Source of the DNA: Streptomyces formicae
GTDB lineage: Bacteria; Actinomycetota; Actinomycetes; Streptomycetales; Streptomycetaceae
Direction of reading: 5' to 3'
Assembly: GCF_002556545.1 (NCBI RefSeq)
Contig: NZ_CP022685.1
Location: 9,216,001 to 9,280,000, forward strand
Length of the DNA stretch: 64,000 nt
In this document: positions 18,607 through 26,655 of the stretch, one piece after another
Layout of the letters: the number at the start of each line of letters is the position of its first letter
Position numbering within the stretch: the stretch's first letter is position 1
Notes under the pieces: model-generated
The model's input: the letters and a program-made list of their open reading frames with translations, nothing else
Told to the model about the DNA's origin: nothing
Database searches by the model: none
Translations under genes and position numbers: made by a program

Positions 18607-19370
18607 CCGACTGGCACCACGAGGCCGGTCCCTGGCTCACGCGCTACACCCCGGCGGGGCCGACGGGCGAGCGGGCCCAGCTCATCTGCTTTCCGCACGC
18701 GGGCGGCTCGGCGACGTACTTCCAGCCGCTCGCCCGGGAGCTCGCCGCACGGCCCGCAGCGCCCGTGGAGGTGCTCGCCGTCCAGTACCCGGGCCGCCAG
18801 GAGCGGCGCGCCGAGCCGTTGATCGAGGACCTGTCGGTGCTCGCGGACCGGATCGCCGAGGCGCTCAAGCACGCGGCCGGCGCACCGCTCGTCCTCTTCG
18901 GGCACAGCATGGGCGCCCTGCTCGCCTGGGAGGTGGCGCGTCGGCTCGACGGCGACGGCGTCGTCCCCAGGGCGCTGATCGTCTCGGGGCGCGGTGCCCC
19001 GGCCCTCTACCGCGACGTGCAACTGCACCGGCGCACCGACGACGAACTCACCGCCGACCTGCGCTACCTCAGCGGCACGTCGGCCCAGCTCCTGACCGAC
19101 CCGGGTGTCCTGGAGATGGTGCTGCCCGTGCTGCGCGGTGACTACCGGGTGGTGGACGGCTTCCGGTACGAGCCGGGGCCACCGCTGAGCTGTCCGATCA
19201 GTGTCTTCCTCGGCGACCGCGACCCGTGGGCGCGCGAGCGCGAAGCGCGCGGCTGGCAGGCGGAGACCACCGCCGGCGTGTCGTTCCGCAGCTTCCCCGG
19301 CGAGCACTTCTACCTCGCCTCGCAGTGGGGCGCGGTGGCCGAAGCGATCGCCGACCTCCCCCTCTCGTAA
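18603..19370 (+). CDS. Type II thioesterase (first copy)
   Basis: A 255-aa alpha/beta hydrolase of the editing thioesterase family, which clears aberrant acyl groups from stalled PKS carrier proteins. Visible family marks are FPHAGGS near residue 30, YPGRQERR near 62, the nucleophile elbow GHSMG with S102, an acid in GDRDPW and histidine in GEHFYL near the C-terminus. Its ATG overlaps the stop of the TE-containing PKS, so the two are probably co-translated. A second homologue lies at 23151-23933 on the other strand. Confidence 0.95.
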   Translation: MTDWHHEAGPWLTRYTPAGPTGERAQLICFPHAGGSATYFQPLARELAARPAAPVEVLAVQYPGRQERRAEPLIEDLSVLADRIAEALKHAAGAPLVLFGHSMGALLAWEVARRLDGDGVVPRALIVSGRGAPALYRDVQLHRRTDDELTADLRYLSGTSAQLLTDPGVLEMVLPVLRGDYRVVDGFRYEPGPPLSCPISVFLGDRDPWAREREARGWQAETTAGVSFRSFPGEHFYLASQWGAVAEAIADLPLS

Positions 19371-19388
19371 AGGAAAGTGAGAGCAAAC

Positions 19389-20804
19389 ATGTCCCACACG
19401 ACACGGGCGGTCGTCCTGGGGGCGGGAATGGCGGGCATGCTCGCCGCCACCGCGCTCGCACGCCACGTGGACGCCGTCACCGTCCTCGACCGCGACCGGC
19501 TGCCCGACGGCGCCGACCCGCGCCGCGGGGTGCCGCAGGCCCGCCACACCCACGTCCTGTGGTCCGGGGGCGCCCGGGTGATCGAGACCCTGCTGCCCGG
19601 CACCACGGACCGCCTCCTGGACGCGGGCGCCCACCGCGTCGGCCTGCCCGAGGACCTCGTCTCCCTGACCGCGTACGGCTGGCAACAGCGCTTCCCCGAG
19701 ACCCAGTTCATGATCGCGGCCAGTCGTTCGTTGCTCGACTGGACGGTGCGGGACCAGGCGTCGCGCGACCCCAAGGTCACCGTGCTCGGCGACATGGACA
19801 TCCTCGGGCTGCGCGGCGACGCCCGCGCCGTCACCGGTGTGACCTGCAAGCCGAGGCGGGAGGGCACGCTGTCGGTGATCGAGGCGGACGTCGTCGTGGA
19901 CGCCACGGGACGCGGTTCCCCGATGAAGCGCTGGCTCACCGGGCTCGGTCTTCCGCCGGTCCAGGAGGACGTCATCGACTCGGGGATGGCGTACGCCACC
20001 CGGATCTTCCGCGCCCCCGAAGGGGCCAGGAAGAAGTTCCCCCTCGTCAGCGTGTACGCCGACCACCGCGCGGGCGTACCGGGCCGCAACGGCATCCTGC
20101 TGCCCATCGAGGACGGCCGCTGGATGGTGACGCTGTCCGGGACCCGTGGCGGCGAACCGCCGACCACGGAGGAGGGGTTCGCCGACTACCTGCGCACCCT
20201 GCGCCACCCGCTCATCGCCGACCTGATCGACCGCGCGGAGCCGCTGACCGGGGTCCAGGCGTCGCGCTCCACGGCGAACCGGCGGCTGTTCTACGACCGC
20301 CTCGTCGAGTGGCCCGACGGCCTCGTCGTGCTCGGGGACGCGGTGGCCGCCTTCAACCCCGTCTACGGCCACGGCATGAGCGCCGCGGCACTGAGCGCGG
20401 CCACGCTCGACGCCACCCTCCGGGGTTCCGGTCTGCGCCCCGGCACGGCGCGCGCGGCCCAGCGCGCGATCGGCGCGGTGGTGGACACTCCCTGGTCGCT
20501 CGGTACGTCGCAGGACATCTGCTACCCGGACGTGTTCGCGAGGACCGATGACCCGCGGCTGACCCGGCACGCCGACGACCGTCGCCGCCAGGCGGACGTG
20601 ATCGGCGCGGCCGCGCTCGGCGACCCCCTGGTGTGCGCCGCCGCGTTGCAGGTCAACACCCTGTCGGGGGCCGCCGACGCCCTCCAGGACCCCGAGGTGC
20701 AGCAGGCGCTCTCGCGGGCCGGGGAGCTGGGTCTCCCGGACGGGCCCACGCTCACCGACGAGGAGCGGGACGCGGCACGGACCGTGGTGAACGCCGCCTC
20801 CTGA
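19389..20804 (+). CDS. FAD-dependent monooxygenase, MonCI/Lsd18-like epoxidase
   Basis: A 471-aa flavoprotein. The N-terminal Rossmann motif is GAGMAG (11-16). A DATGR segment follows mid-protein, and a second FAD motif GDAVAAFNPVYGHGM lies near residue 320. The early RRGVPQARHTH segment and overall length resemble polyether epoxidases (MonCI, Lsd18), which epoxidise alkenes of linear polyketides. By inference it epoxidises one or more double bonds of this PKS product. No MonB-type epoxide hydrolase is visible here, but it could lie to the left. ATG 19389 was preferred over in-frame GTG 19377, because AAAGGAAAG lies at about 19370-19377. The gene directly follows the thioesterase. Confidence 0.88.
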   Translation: MSHTTRAVVLGAGMAGMLAATALARHVDAVTVLDRDRLPDGADPRRGVPQARHTHVLWSGGARVIETLLPGTTDRLLDAGAHRVGLPEDLVSLTAYGWQQRFPETQFMIAASRSLLDWTVRDQASRDPKVTVLGDMDILGLRGDARAVTGVTCKPRREGTLSVIEADVVVDATGRGSPMKRWLTGLGLPPVQEDVIDSGMAYATRIFRAPEGARKKFPLVSVYADHRAGVPGRNGILLPIEDGRWMVTLSGTRGGEPPTTEEGFADYLRTLRHPLIADLIDRAEPLTGVQASRSTANRRLFYDRLVEWPDGLVVLGDAVAAFNPVYGHGMSAAALSAATLDATLRGSGLRPGTARAAQRAIGAVVDTPWSLGTSQDICYPDVFARTDDPRLTRHADDRRRQADVIGAAALGDPLVCAAALQVNTLSGAADALQDPEVQQALSRAGELGLPDGPTLTDEERDAARTVVNAAS

Positions 20805-20823
20805 GCGGCATTGACGGAACTTT

Positions 20824-20850
20824 GACGCGGCGGGGACGACTCGCCGCGTC
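20824..20850 (+). terminator. Stem-loop after the epoxidase gene
   Basis: GACGCGGCG and CGCCGCGTC form a perfect 9-bp stem with a 9-nt loop, 20 nt after the epoxidase stop. Only two T follow, so it is a GC-rich actinomycete-type terminator candidate separating the PKS operon from the regulator/exporter pair. Confidence 0.55.
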
Positions 20851-20900
20851 ATTCCGCTTCCCTTCCGCGCGCTCCGTGATTACAGTGATGACTGAAACAA

Positions 20901-20923
20901 CTAGAACGTGCTGTAAGTACTAG
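20901..20923. promoter_or_regulatory. Imperfect palindrome, probable MarR-family operator
   Basis: A 23-bp dyad with CTAG at both outer ends and further paired positions inside (about 8 of 11 pairs match). It ends inside the ribosome site (AGGAGG 20922-20927) of the regulator at 20937. A TACAGT -10-like hexamer lies at 20881-20886. Binding here would block both transcription and translation of the regulator-exporter pair. Confidence 0.5.
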
Positions 20924-20936
20924 GAGGTGCTGCACC

Positions 20937-21497
20937 TTGTCGCCGAGAGCAGACCAGGAGCCGGGACCCGAGCCGCGGAAGCAGGACTCGGGACCGGAAG
21001 AAGAAGTGCTGGCCTGGATCGAGCGAGTGGCGTCCTGGTTCATGCAGCAGGCGGGATGGCCGCCGATCATGGGCCGGACGATGGGCTGGCTCATGGTGTG
21101 CGACCCCGCGGAACAGAGCGCCGCACAGATCGCCACGGCGGTCCAGGCAAGCCGCGCGTCCCTGACGAACACGCTGCGGCTGCTCACCGAGGCGCGCATG
21201 GTCGAGGCGGTCACCCGCACCGGAGAGCGCGCCACGTACTACCGGATCACCGAGGACGCGTGGTCGGGCGTGCTCAAGCGGCGCCTGGAGAGCATGACGT
21301 CCTTCGTGGACATCACGGCCGAAGGGCTGCGCCTGTTCCCCGAGGGAGAGGCACGGGCGGCACGGGTGCGCGGTGCGCACCGCATGTTCACCTGGCTCCA
21401 CTCGGAGGCGGAGCCCATGTGGAAGCGCTGGGAGGCCGTCAACCGCGCCGACCAGCAAGGGAATTCGGATGAGGAATCGGACGGGATGCCGTTATGA
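20937..21497 (+). CDS. GbsR/MarR-family transcriptional regulator
   Basis: A 186-aa winged-helix regulator. The segment SAAQIATAVQASRASLTNTL is the helix-turn-helix, followed by a wing (VTRTGERATYYRIT). The N-terminal half (WFMQQAGWPPIMGR) is typical of the GbsR/COG1510 branch. TTG 20937 was chosen because a strong AGGAGG sits 9 nt upstream and no ATG or GTG start is suitably placed in this frame. Its stop overlaps the MFS exporter start by 4 nt (ATGA), a classical regulator-pump arrangement. It most likely represses itself and the pump until the polyketide, or an intermediate, accumulates. Confidence 0.88.
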   Translation: MSPRADQEPGPEPRKQDSGPEEEVLAWIERVASWFMQQAGWPPIMGRTMGWLMVCDPAEQSAAQIATAVQASRASLTNTLRLLTEARMVEAVTRTGERATYYRITEDAWSGVLKRRLESMTSFVDITAEGLRLFPEGEARAARVRGAHRMFTWLHSEAEPMWKRWEAVNRADQQGNSDEESDGMPL

Positions 21498-23053
21498 GCA
21501 ATCAGGAGACCCGCAAGTGGTGGGCCCTGGCAGCTATTGGGGTCAGTCTGCTGACGGTGGGTGTGGACGCGACGATCCTCAATGTCGCACTGCCCACGGT
21601 CAGCGCTGATCTCAACGCCTCCACCAGTGAACTGCAATGGGTCGTCGACGCCTTCACCCTCGTGCTGGCCGCGGTGCTGCTCCCCGCGGGCCTGTTGGGC
21701 GACAAGTTCGGACGCAAGAAGCTCCTCGTCGTCTCCCTCCTGCTGTTCGGCGGCGCCTCGCTGTGGTGCGCGTACTCGGGTTCGGCCGGACAGCTGATCG
21801 CCGCCCGCGCGACACTGGGCCTGGCCGCGGCGTTCCTGGTGCCGCTCTCCACCTCCGTACTCCTGAACATCTTCGAGTCGGAGGCGGAAAGGACCAAGGC
21901 GATCGGCGTCGTGGCGGTCTCGCAGATGCTGGGCCTCCCGCTGGGACCCATCATCGGCGGCGCGCTGCTGAATCACTTCTGGTGGGGTTCCGTCTTCCTC
22001 ATCAACGTGCCGCTGGTGGCCCTCGGCGTCATCGCCGTGATCAAGCTCGTCCCCGAATCGCGCAGCAAGGACCGCGTCGGCATCGACGTGGTGGGCGTCG
22101 TGATCTCCAGCCTCGGCCTGACCGCCCTGACGTACGGAGCCATCGAGGCGGGCGAGAAGGGCTGGGGCAGCAGCGAGACGGCGATCTCCCTGGTGGCCGG
22201 CGCGGTCGTCCTCGTCCTGTTCGTGGTGTGGGAGCGCAGGGTCACCGCCGCAGGACGTGATCCGCTGGTGGACCTGACGCTCTTCCAGGGCCGCGGCTTC
22301 GTCTGGGGATCCATCCTCAGCACCATCGTCAGCTTCGCGATGTTCGGCCTGATGTTCGCGCTGCCGCAGTACTTCCAGGGCGTGCAGGGCACCGACGCGC
22401 TGGGCACCGGTCTGCGGCTCCTTCCCATGATCGGCGGTCTCCTCGTCGGAGCCAGCGTCATCAACAAGATGCCCGCCCAGCTCGGCCCGCGCGCCGTGCC
22501 CGCCCTCGGCTTCGTCCTGGTGAGCGTCGGCCTGTTCATGGGGACCTACACCGAGGCGTCGACGGGCTACGGCTACGTCGCGATCTGGCTCGTGATCATG
22601 GGCGCGGGCCTCGGCCTCGCCATGACCCGGGCCATGGCGGCGGCGCTCAACACGCTCTCCAAGGAGCGCAGCGGTGTCGGCTCCGCCGTCGTGCAGGCCC
22701 TGCGCCAGGTCGGCGGCGCGATCGGCGTGGCGGTGCTCGGCTCCGTCGCCAGCTCCTCCTACCGGGGCAACCTCGACCTGCCGAACACCTCCCAGGAGAT
22801 CGAGGACGCGGTCGGACGCAGCGTGTCCACCGGCGTCGCCGTCGCCGAGAAGATGCACGACGCTTCGATGCTCACAGCGGTCCGCGAGGCCTTCGTCGAC
22901 GCGATGCACACGCTGCTGTTCGTGTGCTCCGGCATCGGCCTGGTCGCCGCCCTGCTCGCCCTCGCCTTCATGCCGCGCACGGCCGCCGTGCCGCCGAAGG
23001 ACTCCGAGGACGACGCCCCCACGGGAGCGGGGGTCACCGACTCGGTCGCCTGA
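21494..23053 (+). CDS. MFS exporter, DHA2 family (14 TMS)
   Basis: A 519-aa drug:proton antiporter. It begins with a membrane helix carrying DATILNVALPTVSADL, the family C-motif region, continues with GLLGDKFGRKKLL (motif A, loop 2-3), and shows about 14 hydrophobic segments with a short hydrophilic C-tail. DHA2 pumps commonly export self-made antibiotics. Co-translation with the MarR-type regulator and the position at the PKS edge suggest self-resistance and export of the cluster product. The substrate is inferred from context only. Confidence 0.93.
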   Translation: MSNQETRKWWALAAIGVSLLTVGVDATILNVALPTVSADLNASTSELQWVVDAFTLVLAAVLLPAGLLGDKFGRKKLLVVSLLLFGGASLWCAYSGSAGQLIAARATLGLAAAFLVPLSTSVLLNIFESEAERTKAIGVVAVSQMLGLPLGPIIGGALLNHFWWGSVFLINVPLVALGVIAVIKLVPESRSKDRVGIDVVGVVISSLGLTALTYGAIEAGEKGWGSSETAISLVAGAVVLVLFVVWERRVTAAGRDPLVDLTLFQGRGFVWGSILSTIVSFAMFGLMFALPQYFQGVQGTDALGTGLRLLPMIGGLLVGASVINKMPAQLGPRAVPALGFVLVSVGLFMGTYTEASTGYGYVAIWLVIMGAGLGLAMTRAMAAALNTLSKERSGVGSAVVQALRQVGGAIGVAVLGSVASSSYRGNLDLPNTSQEIEDAVGRSVSTGVAVAEKMHDASMLTAVREAFVDAMHTLLFVCSGIGLVAALLALAFMPRTAAVPPKDSEDDAPTGAGVTDSVA

Positions 23054-23083
23054 GGATTCCCCCGGTTCCAGACGACCGACCGA

Positions 23084-23120
23084 GCCGCGGCACCGCCTGT
23101 CATCCAGGCGGTGTCGCGGC
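23084..23120. terminator. Bidirectional hairpin between convergent genes
   Basis: A 16-bp stem (left arm 23084-23099, right arm 23105-23120, one G-T pair) with a 5-nt loop TCATC sits between the exporter (plus) and the second thioesterase (minus). There is no clear T run. Its position and strength suit a shared terminator. Confidence 0.7.
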
Positions 23121-23150
23121 AGTCGTTCGTCCGGGCCCCTTCCGGGCCGC

Positions 23151-23933
23151 TCAGCGCGCGGCGGCGGCCTCCTTGCCGAAGGCGCCCACGAACTCCACGA
23201 TCGTGTCGCACACCGCAGACCGGTGGTCGTTGAGGAAGAAGTGACCGCCCGTGAAGCTGCGGTAGTGCAGCGAGGAGGTGGTGTGCTTCTCCCAGGCGCG
23301 GGCCTCCTCCGGGGAGACGCGCGGGTCCGATTCCCCGGTGACGACGCCCACCGGGCAGCGGAGCAACGGCAGCGGATCGGGCACATGGGTCTCGACGGCC
23401 TTGTAGTCGGCGCGCAGCGCGGGAAGGATCATGCGCAGCAGTTCCGCGTCCTCGAGCAGGGGCGCCGCCGTGCCGCTGAGAGAGCGGATCTCGGCGACGA
23501 ACGCGGCGTCGTCCAGCTTGTGGGCGTTCTCCTCCCGGTAGACCGACGGCGCACGGCGCCCGGACACGATCAGGCCCAGCGGACCCCCCTGCGCCGACTG
23601 CTCCAACTTCCGCGCCACCTCGTGGGCGAGGACCGCCCCCATGCTGTGCCCCATCAGGACCAGCGGCCGGTCCTGCCAGATCCGCAGCGCCGTGAAGATC
23701 CGGTCCACGAGCTCGGGAAGGGAATCGACGGCGGGCTCCTCGCGCCGCTCCTGTCTGCCGGGGTATTGCAGGCTCAGTACGTCGATGCCACGGGTGGCGA
23801 GCATCGTCGAAAAGGGGTGGAAGAAAGGTGCGGAGCCGCCCGCGTGCGGAAAGAAGACCACACGGGAATCCGCATCGGCGACGGGGTGAAATCGCCGTGC
23901 CCACAAGTCGTTCGCCCGATCTGCTTCGTGCAT
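23151..23933 (-). CDS. Type II thioesterase (second copy)
   Basis: A 260-aa editing thioesterase. Motifs are FPHAGGS near residue 30, [11 protein letters not shown] near 60, GHSMG with S97, ESDPRV (acid) and GGHFFL (histidine). ATG is preceded by GGTGAGGAG. It runs convergent to the exporter and divergent from ccr, sharing a 322-bp upstream region with it. The pairing with ccr suggests a role tied to ethylmalonyl loading, for example clearing wrong starter or extender groups, but that is inference. Having two type II thioesterases in one modular cluster is unusual but not unknown. Confidence 0.93.
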   Translation of the reverse strand: MHEADRANDLWARRFHPVADADSRVVFFPHAGGSAPFFHPFSTMLATRGIDVLSLQYPGRQERREEPAVDSLPELVDRIFTALRIWQDRPLVLMGHSMGAVLAHEVARKLEQSAQGGPLGLIVSGRRAPSVYREENAHKLDDAAFVAEIRSLSGTAAPLLEDAELLRMILPALRADYKAVETHVPDPLPLLRCPVGVVTGESDPRVSPEEARAWEKHTTSSLHYRSFTGGHFFLNDHRSAVCDTIVEFVGAFGKEAAAAR

Positions 23934-24255
23934 TCCTCAGCTCCTCACCGGAGTTCCCCGCACCCTGCGGAGCGCCTCCGCCTCACTGCCCGGTGATTTC
24001 CTCTACGGCCACGCACACATGGCGCCACCACGGTAGGCGGATGAAAGAGGCCCACTGAACCCCTATCGGGCCTTCGCCGACCCCTGTGCTCACGGGGCAT
24101 CCGGCAGGTCCGACATGCCTGCGGCGCACTCAGGGTTAGGGGTTCTGACAGGGGTTCACCCCTTCGTACAGTCGACGTGGCTGTCGCCCGTCGCCACTTC
24201 TCGTCCATTGCCGTCATCTGTCGTCATCTGTCGCCACGCCGGAATAGGGGCCCCT
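23934..24255. other. Divergent intergenic region, thioesterase / ccr
   Basis: 322 bases without a convincing gene. It holds the ccr promoter and palindrome at 24138-24172 and the ribosome site of the minus-strand thioesterase next to 23933. An in-frame upstream extension of ccr to 24115 is open but looks non-coding. Nothing else was recognised. Confidence 0.6.
24138..24172 (+). promoter_or_regulatory. Putative ccr promoter with AGGGGTTC repeats and palindrome in the spacer
   Basis: CTGACA (24145-24150), a 16-bp spacer and TACAGT (24167-24172) resemble a principal-sigma promoter about 80 nt before the ccr start. AGGGGTTC occurs twice (24138-24145 and 24150-24157), and AGGGGT/ACCCCT form a palindrome (24150-24163) inside the spacer. 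A regulator bound there would control ccr directly. Confidence 0.5.
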
Positions 24256-25599
24256 GTGGAAGCCATTGTCAGTGCCGCGCTCTCCGAAGACGCCCGCACC
24301 GAGGATTTCGCCGCGCTCGCCGTGCCCGAGTCCTATCGCGGAGCGGTCGTCCTCAAAGAGGAGGTCGGAATGTTCGAAGGCCTCGCGAGCCAGGACAAGG
24401 ACCCCCGCAAATCCCTGCACATCGAGTCCGTGCCGACACCGGCCCCGGGGCCCGGGGAGGCGCTGATCGCCGTGATGGCGAGTGCCGTCAACTACAACAC
24501 GGTGTGGAGTTCCCTCTTCGAACCGCTGCCCACCTTCACCTTCCTGGAGCGCTATGGGCAGTCACGGCCCGAGGGGGAGCGGCACAACCTGCCCTACCAC
24601 GTGCTCGGTTCCGACCTGTCGGGCGTGGTGCTGCGCACCGGCCCCGGCGTGCGCCGCTGGAAGCCGGGTGACCGGGTGGTGGCCCACTGTCTGTCGGTGG
24701 AACTGGAGAGCGCGGAGGGCCACGACGACACGATGCTCGACCCCGAGCAGCGCATCTGGGGCTTCGAGACGAACTTCGGCGGCCTCGCCGAACTCGCCCT
24801 GGTCAAGTCCAACCAGCTGATGCCCAAGCCGCGCCACCTGACCTGGGAGGAGGCCGCCTGCTCGGGCCTGGTGAACTCCACCGCGTACCGCCAGCTGGTG
24901 TCGCGCAACGGCGCGGGGATGAAGCAGGGCGACAACGTGCTGATCTGGGGCGCGAGCGGTGGACTCGGCTCGTACGCCACGCAGTTCGCGCTCGCGGGCG
25001 GCGCCAACCCGATCTGTGTCGTCTCCAGCGACCAGAAGGCGGACATCTGCCGGGCGATGGGCGCCGAGGCGATCATCGACCGCAGCGCCGAGGGCTACAA
25101 GTTCTGGAAGGACGAGCGCACCCAGGATCCGCGCGAGTGGAAGCGCTTCGGCAAGCGCATCCGTGAACTGACCGGCGGCGAGGACGTGGACATCGTCTTC
25201 GAGCACCCGGGCCGCGAGACGTTCGGCGCTTCGGTGTACGTCACGCGCAAGGGCGGCGCCATCGTCACCTGCGCGTCCACGTCGGGCTACCACCACGAGT
25301 ACGACAACCGCTATCTGTGGATGTCCCTCAAGCGCATCATCGGCTCCCACTTCGCCAACTACCGCGAGGCGTGGGAGGCCAACCGCCTGATCGCCAAGGG
25401 CAAGATCCACCCCACCCTCTCCGAGGTCTTCCCGCTGGCCTCGACGGGAGAGGCCGTGCGCGAGGTCCACCGCAACCGGCACAGCGGCAAGGTGGGCGTC
25501 CTGTGTCTCGCGCCCCAGGAGAACCTCGGCGTCGAGGACCGGGAGACGCGGGCCCGCCACGAGCCCGCCATCAACCGCTTCCGGGGCACGGGCCGGTAG
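24256..25599 (+). CDS. ccr: Crotonyl-CoA carboxylase/reductase
   Basis: A 447-aa MDR-fold enzyme that converts crotonyl-CoA, CO2 and NADPH to ethylmalonyl-CoA, the extender unit for ethyl branches. Counting from GTG 24256, the CO2-pocket residues described for the Kitasatospora setae enzyme fall at identical positions: N81, F170, E171 and H365. This supports both the function and the start. The nucleotide loop is WGASGGLGS (231-239). AGGGG precedes the GTG. It sits at the cluster edge, divergent from a type II thioesterase, and matches the ethylmalonyl-type AT of the PKS at 7857. Confidence 0.96.
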   Translation: MEAIVSAALSEDARTEDFAALAVPESYRGAVVLKEEVGMFEGLASQDKDPRKSLHIESVPTPAPGPGEALIAVMASAVNYNTVWSSLFEPLPTFTFLERYGQSRPEGERHNLPYHVLGSDLSGVVLRTGPGVRRWKPGDRVVAHCLSVELESAEGHDDTMLDPEQRIWGFETNFGGLAELALVKSNQLMPKPRHLTWEEAACSGLVNSTAYRQLVSRNGAGMKQGDNVLIWGASGGLGSYATQFALAGGANPICVVSSDQKADICRAMGAEAIIDRSAEGYKFWKDERTQDPREWKRFGKRIRELTGGEDVDIVFEHPGRETFGASVYVTRKGGAIVTCASTSGYHHEYDNRYLWMSLKRIIGSHFANYREAWEANRLIAKGKIHPTLSEVFPLASTGEAVREVHRNRHSGKVGVLCLAPQENLGVEDRETRARHEPAINRFRGTGR

Positions 25600-25703
25600 C
25601 GCTCTCGTGTACCGGGGCGCGCGCCAGGGCAGGTAGCACCGGTACGGCCGCGGCGGGGCAGGCCGCGGCGCGGGAGCAGCGGGAGCAGGAGGAGTCGGAC
25701 ACC

Positions 25704-26567
25704 ATGGCACACGACACGGGCCGGTACTGGGAGTTCACCGACGACCGGGATCACCTGGTGAGGGCCGCGGCGCGCCCGACGAGGCCGGTGGCCTACCTAC
25801 CCACGGGCGCGGCCCTGTACGACCACGGCATACGCCCGGCGGGTGTCTTCGGCTCCGCGCACGACGACCCCGCCGTACCGGATCCCGCCAAGGCGGGCGG
25901 CCTCCCGCTGGACGGCATCGGCTACTTCGGCGCCGGTTCCGCACTGGACCTGGACGCCCTCATCGCCGCGGGGCCCGACCTCGTCGTCGCGGTCAGCTAC
26001 GGCGGCGGGCAGGTCTACGGCATCGACCCTGAGGCCGCCAAGCACCTGGAGGAACAGGTGCCGGTCGTCGTGCTCGACGTCGGACACGGGCGCAGCCTCG
26101 CCGGCATCAGGGAGCGCCTGACAGCCCTCGCGCAGAGCCTCGGCGCTCCCGCACAGCCCGAGGCGGACGCCGAACTCGCCTCCGCCGAGCGGCGGTTGAC
26201 CGCGGCCGCGAGCGGGCACGTGCGGCCGCGCGTGCTCGCGCTCTCCCCGGCGGGTCCCGACTCCGTGCACCTGGCGCGGCCGTACGCCTGGCCCGACCTG
26301 GCCGCGCTCGCCGGACTCGGCGTCGGCCTCGTCGACCCCCCTCCCGGGCAGGGCGCCAACTGGTCCACGACCACCTGGGCCGAGGCGGCCGCCCTCGAAC
26401 CCGACCTGGTCCTGGCCGACGTGCGCTCCAACGCCGTCCCGCTCGGCGACGCGCTGGGCACGGGCCTCCGGACGCTGCCGTGGAACCCCGAACTGCCGCC
26501 CAGCGCACGGCAACACGCCCGCTTCGCCACCGCGCTCGCCGAAGCCCTGGAGGACGCGGGCCCCTGA
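25704..26567 (+). CDS. Periplasmic-binding-fold protein without signal peptide
   Basis: A 287-aa protein resembling iron/cobalamin-type (TroA/FecB fold) substrate-binding proteins: two alpha/beta lobes with GPDLVVAVSYGG near residue 92 and a second-lobe strand after RPRVLALSP near 175. There is no signal peptide or lipobox, and ATG 25704 is preceded by AGGAGG, so a longer secreted form is unlikely. No permease or ATPase is adjacent. A cytosolic ligand-binding or scaffold role is possible, but no function is assigned. Confidence 0.7.
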   Translation: MAHDTGRYWEFTDDRDHLVRAAARPTRPVAYLPTGAALYDHGIRPAGVFGSAHDDPAVPDPAKAGGLPLDGIGYFGAGSALDLDALIAAGPDLVVAVSYGGGQVYGIDPEAAKHLEEQVPVVVLDVGHGRSLAGIRERLTALAQSLGAPAQPEADAELASAERRLTAAASGHVRPRVLALSPAGPDSVHLARPYAWPDLAALAGLGVGLVDPPPGQGANWSTTTWAEAAALEPDLVLADVRSNAVPLGDALGTGLRTLPWNPELPPSARQHARFATALAEALEDAGP

Positions 26568-26655
26568 GTCGGCCGCAGCGGGCCGCCGTCGCACCCATTC
26601 CCCGCGTTGACGCGCCCGGGTCCCGAGGACCGCCCGCCACAGGGATGATCTTTCC

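Noticed and set aside
21239..23386. A 700-residue frame opposite the MFS exporter.
   Set aside because: Composition is His/Asp/Glu/Arg-rich with no hydrophobic core; it mirrors the exporter codons.
24115..24255. An N-terminal extension of ccr from ATG 24115.
   Set aside because: The extension covers the putative promoter, has no ccr-like sequence, and the GTG at 24256 places all catalytic residues at the reference numbers.
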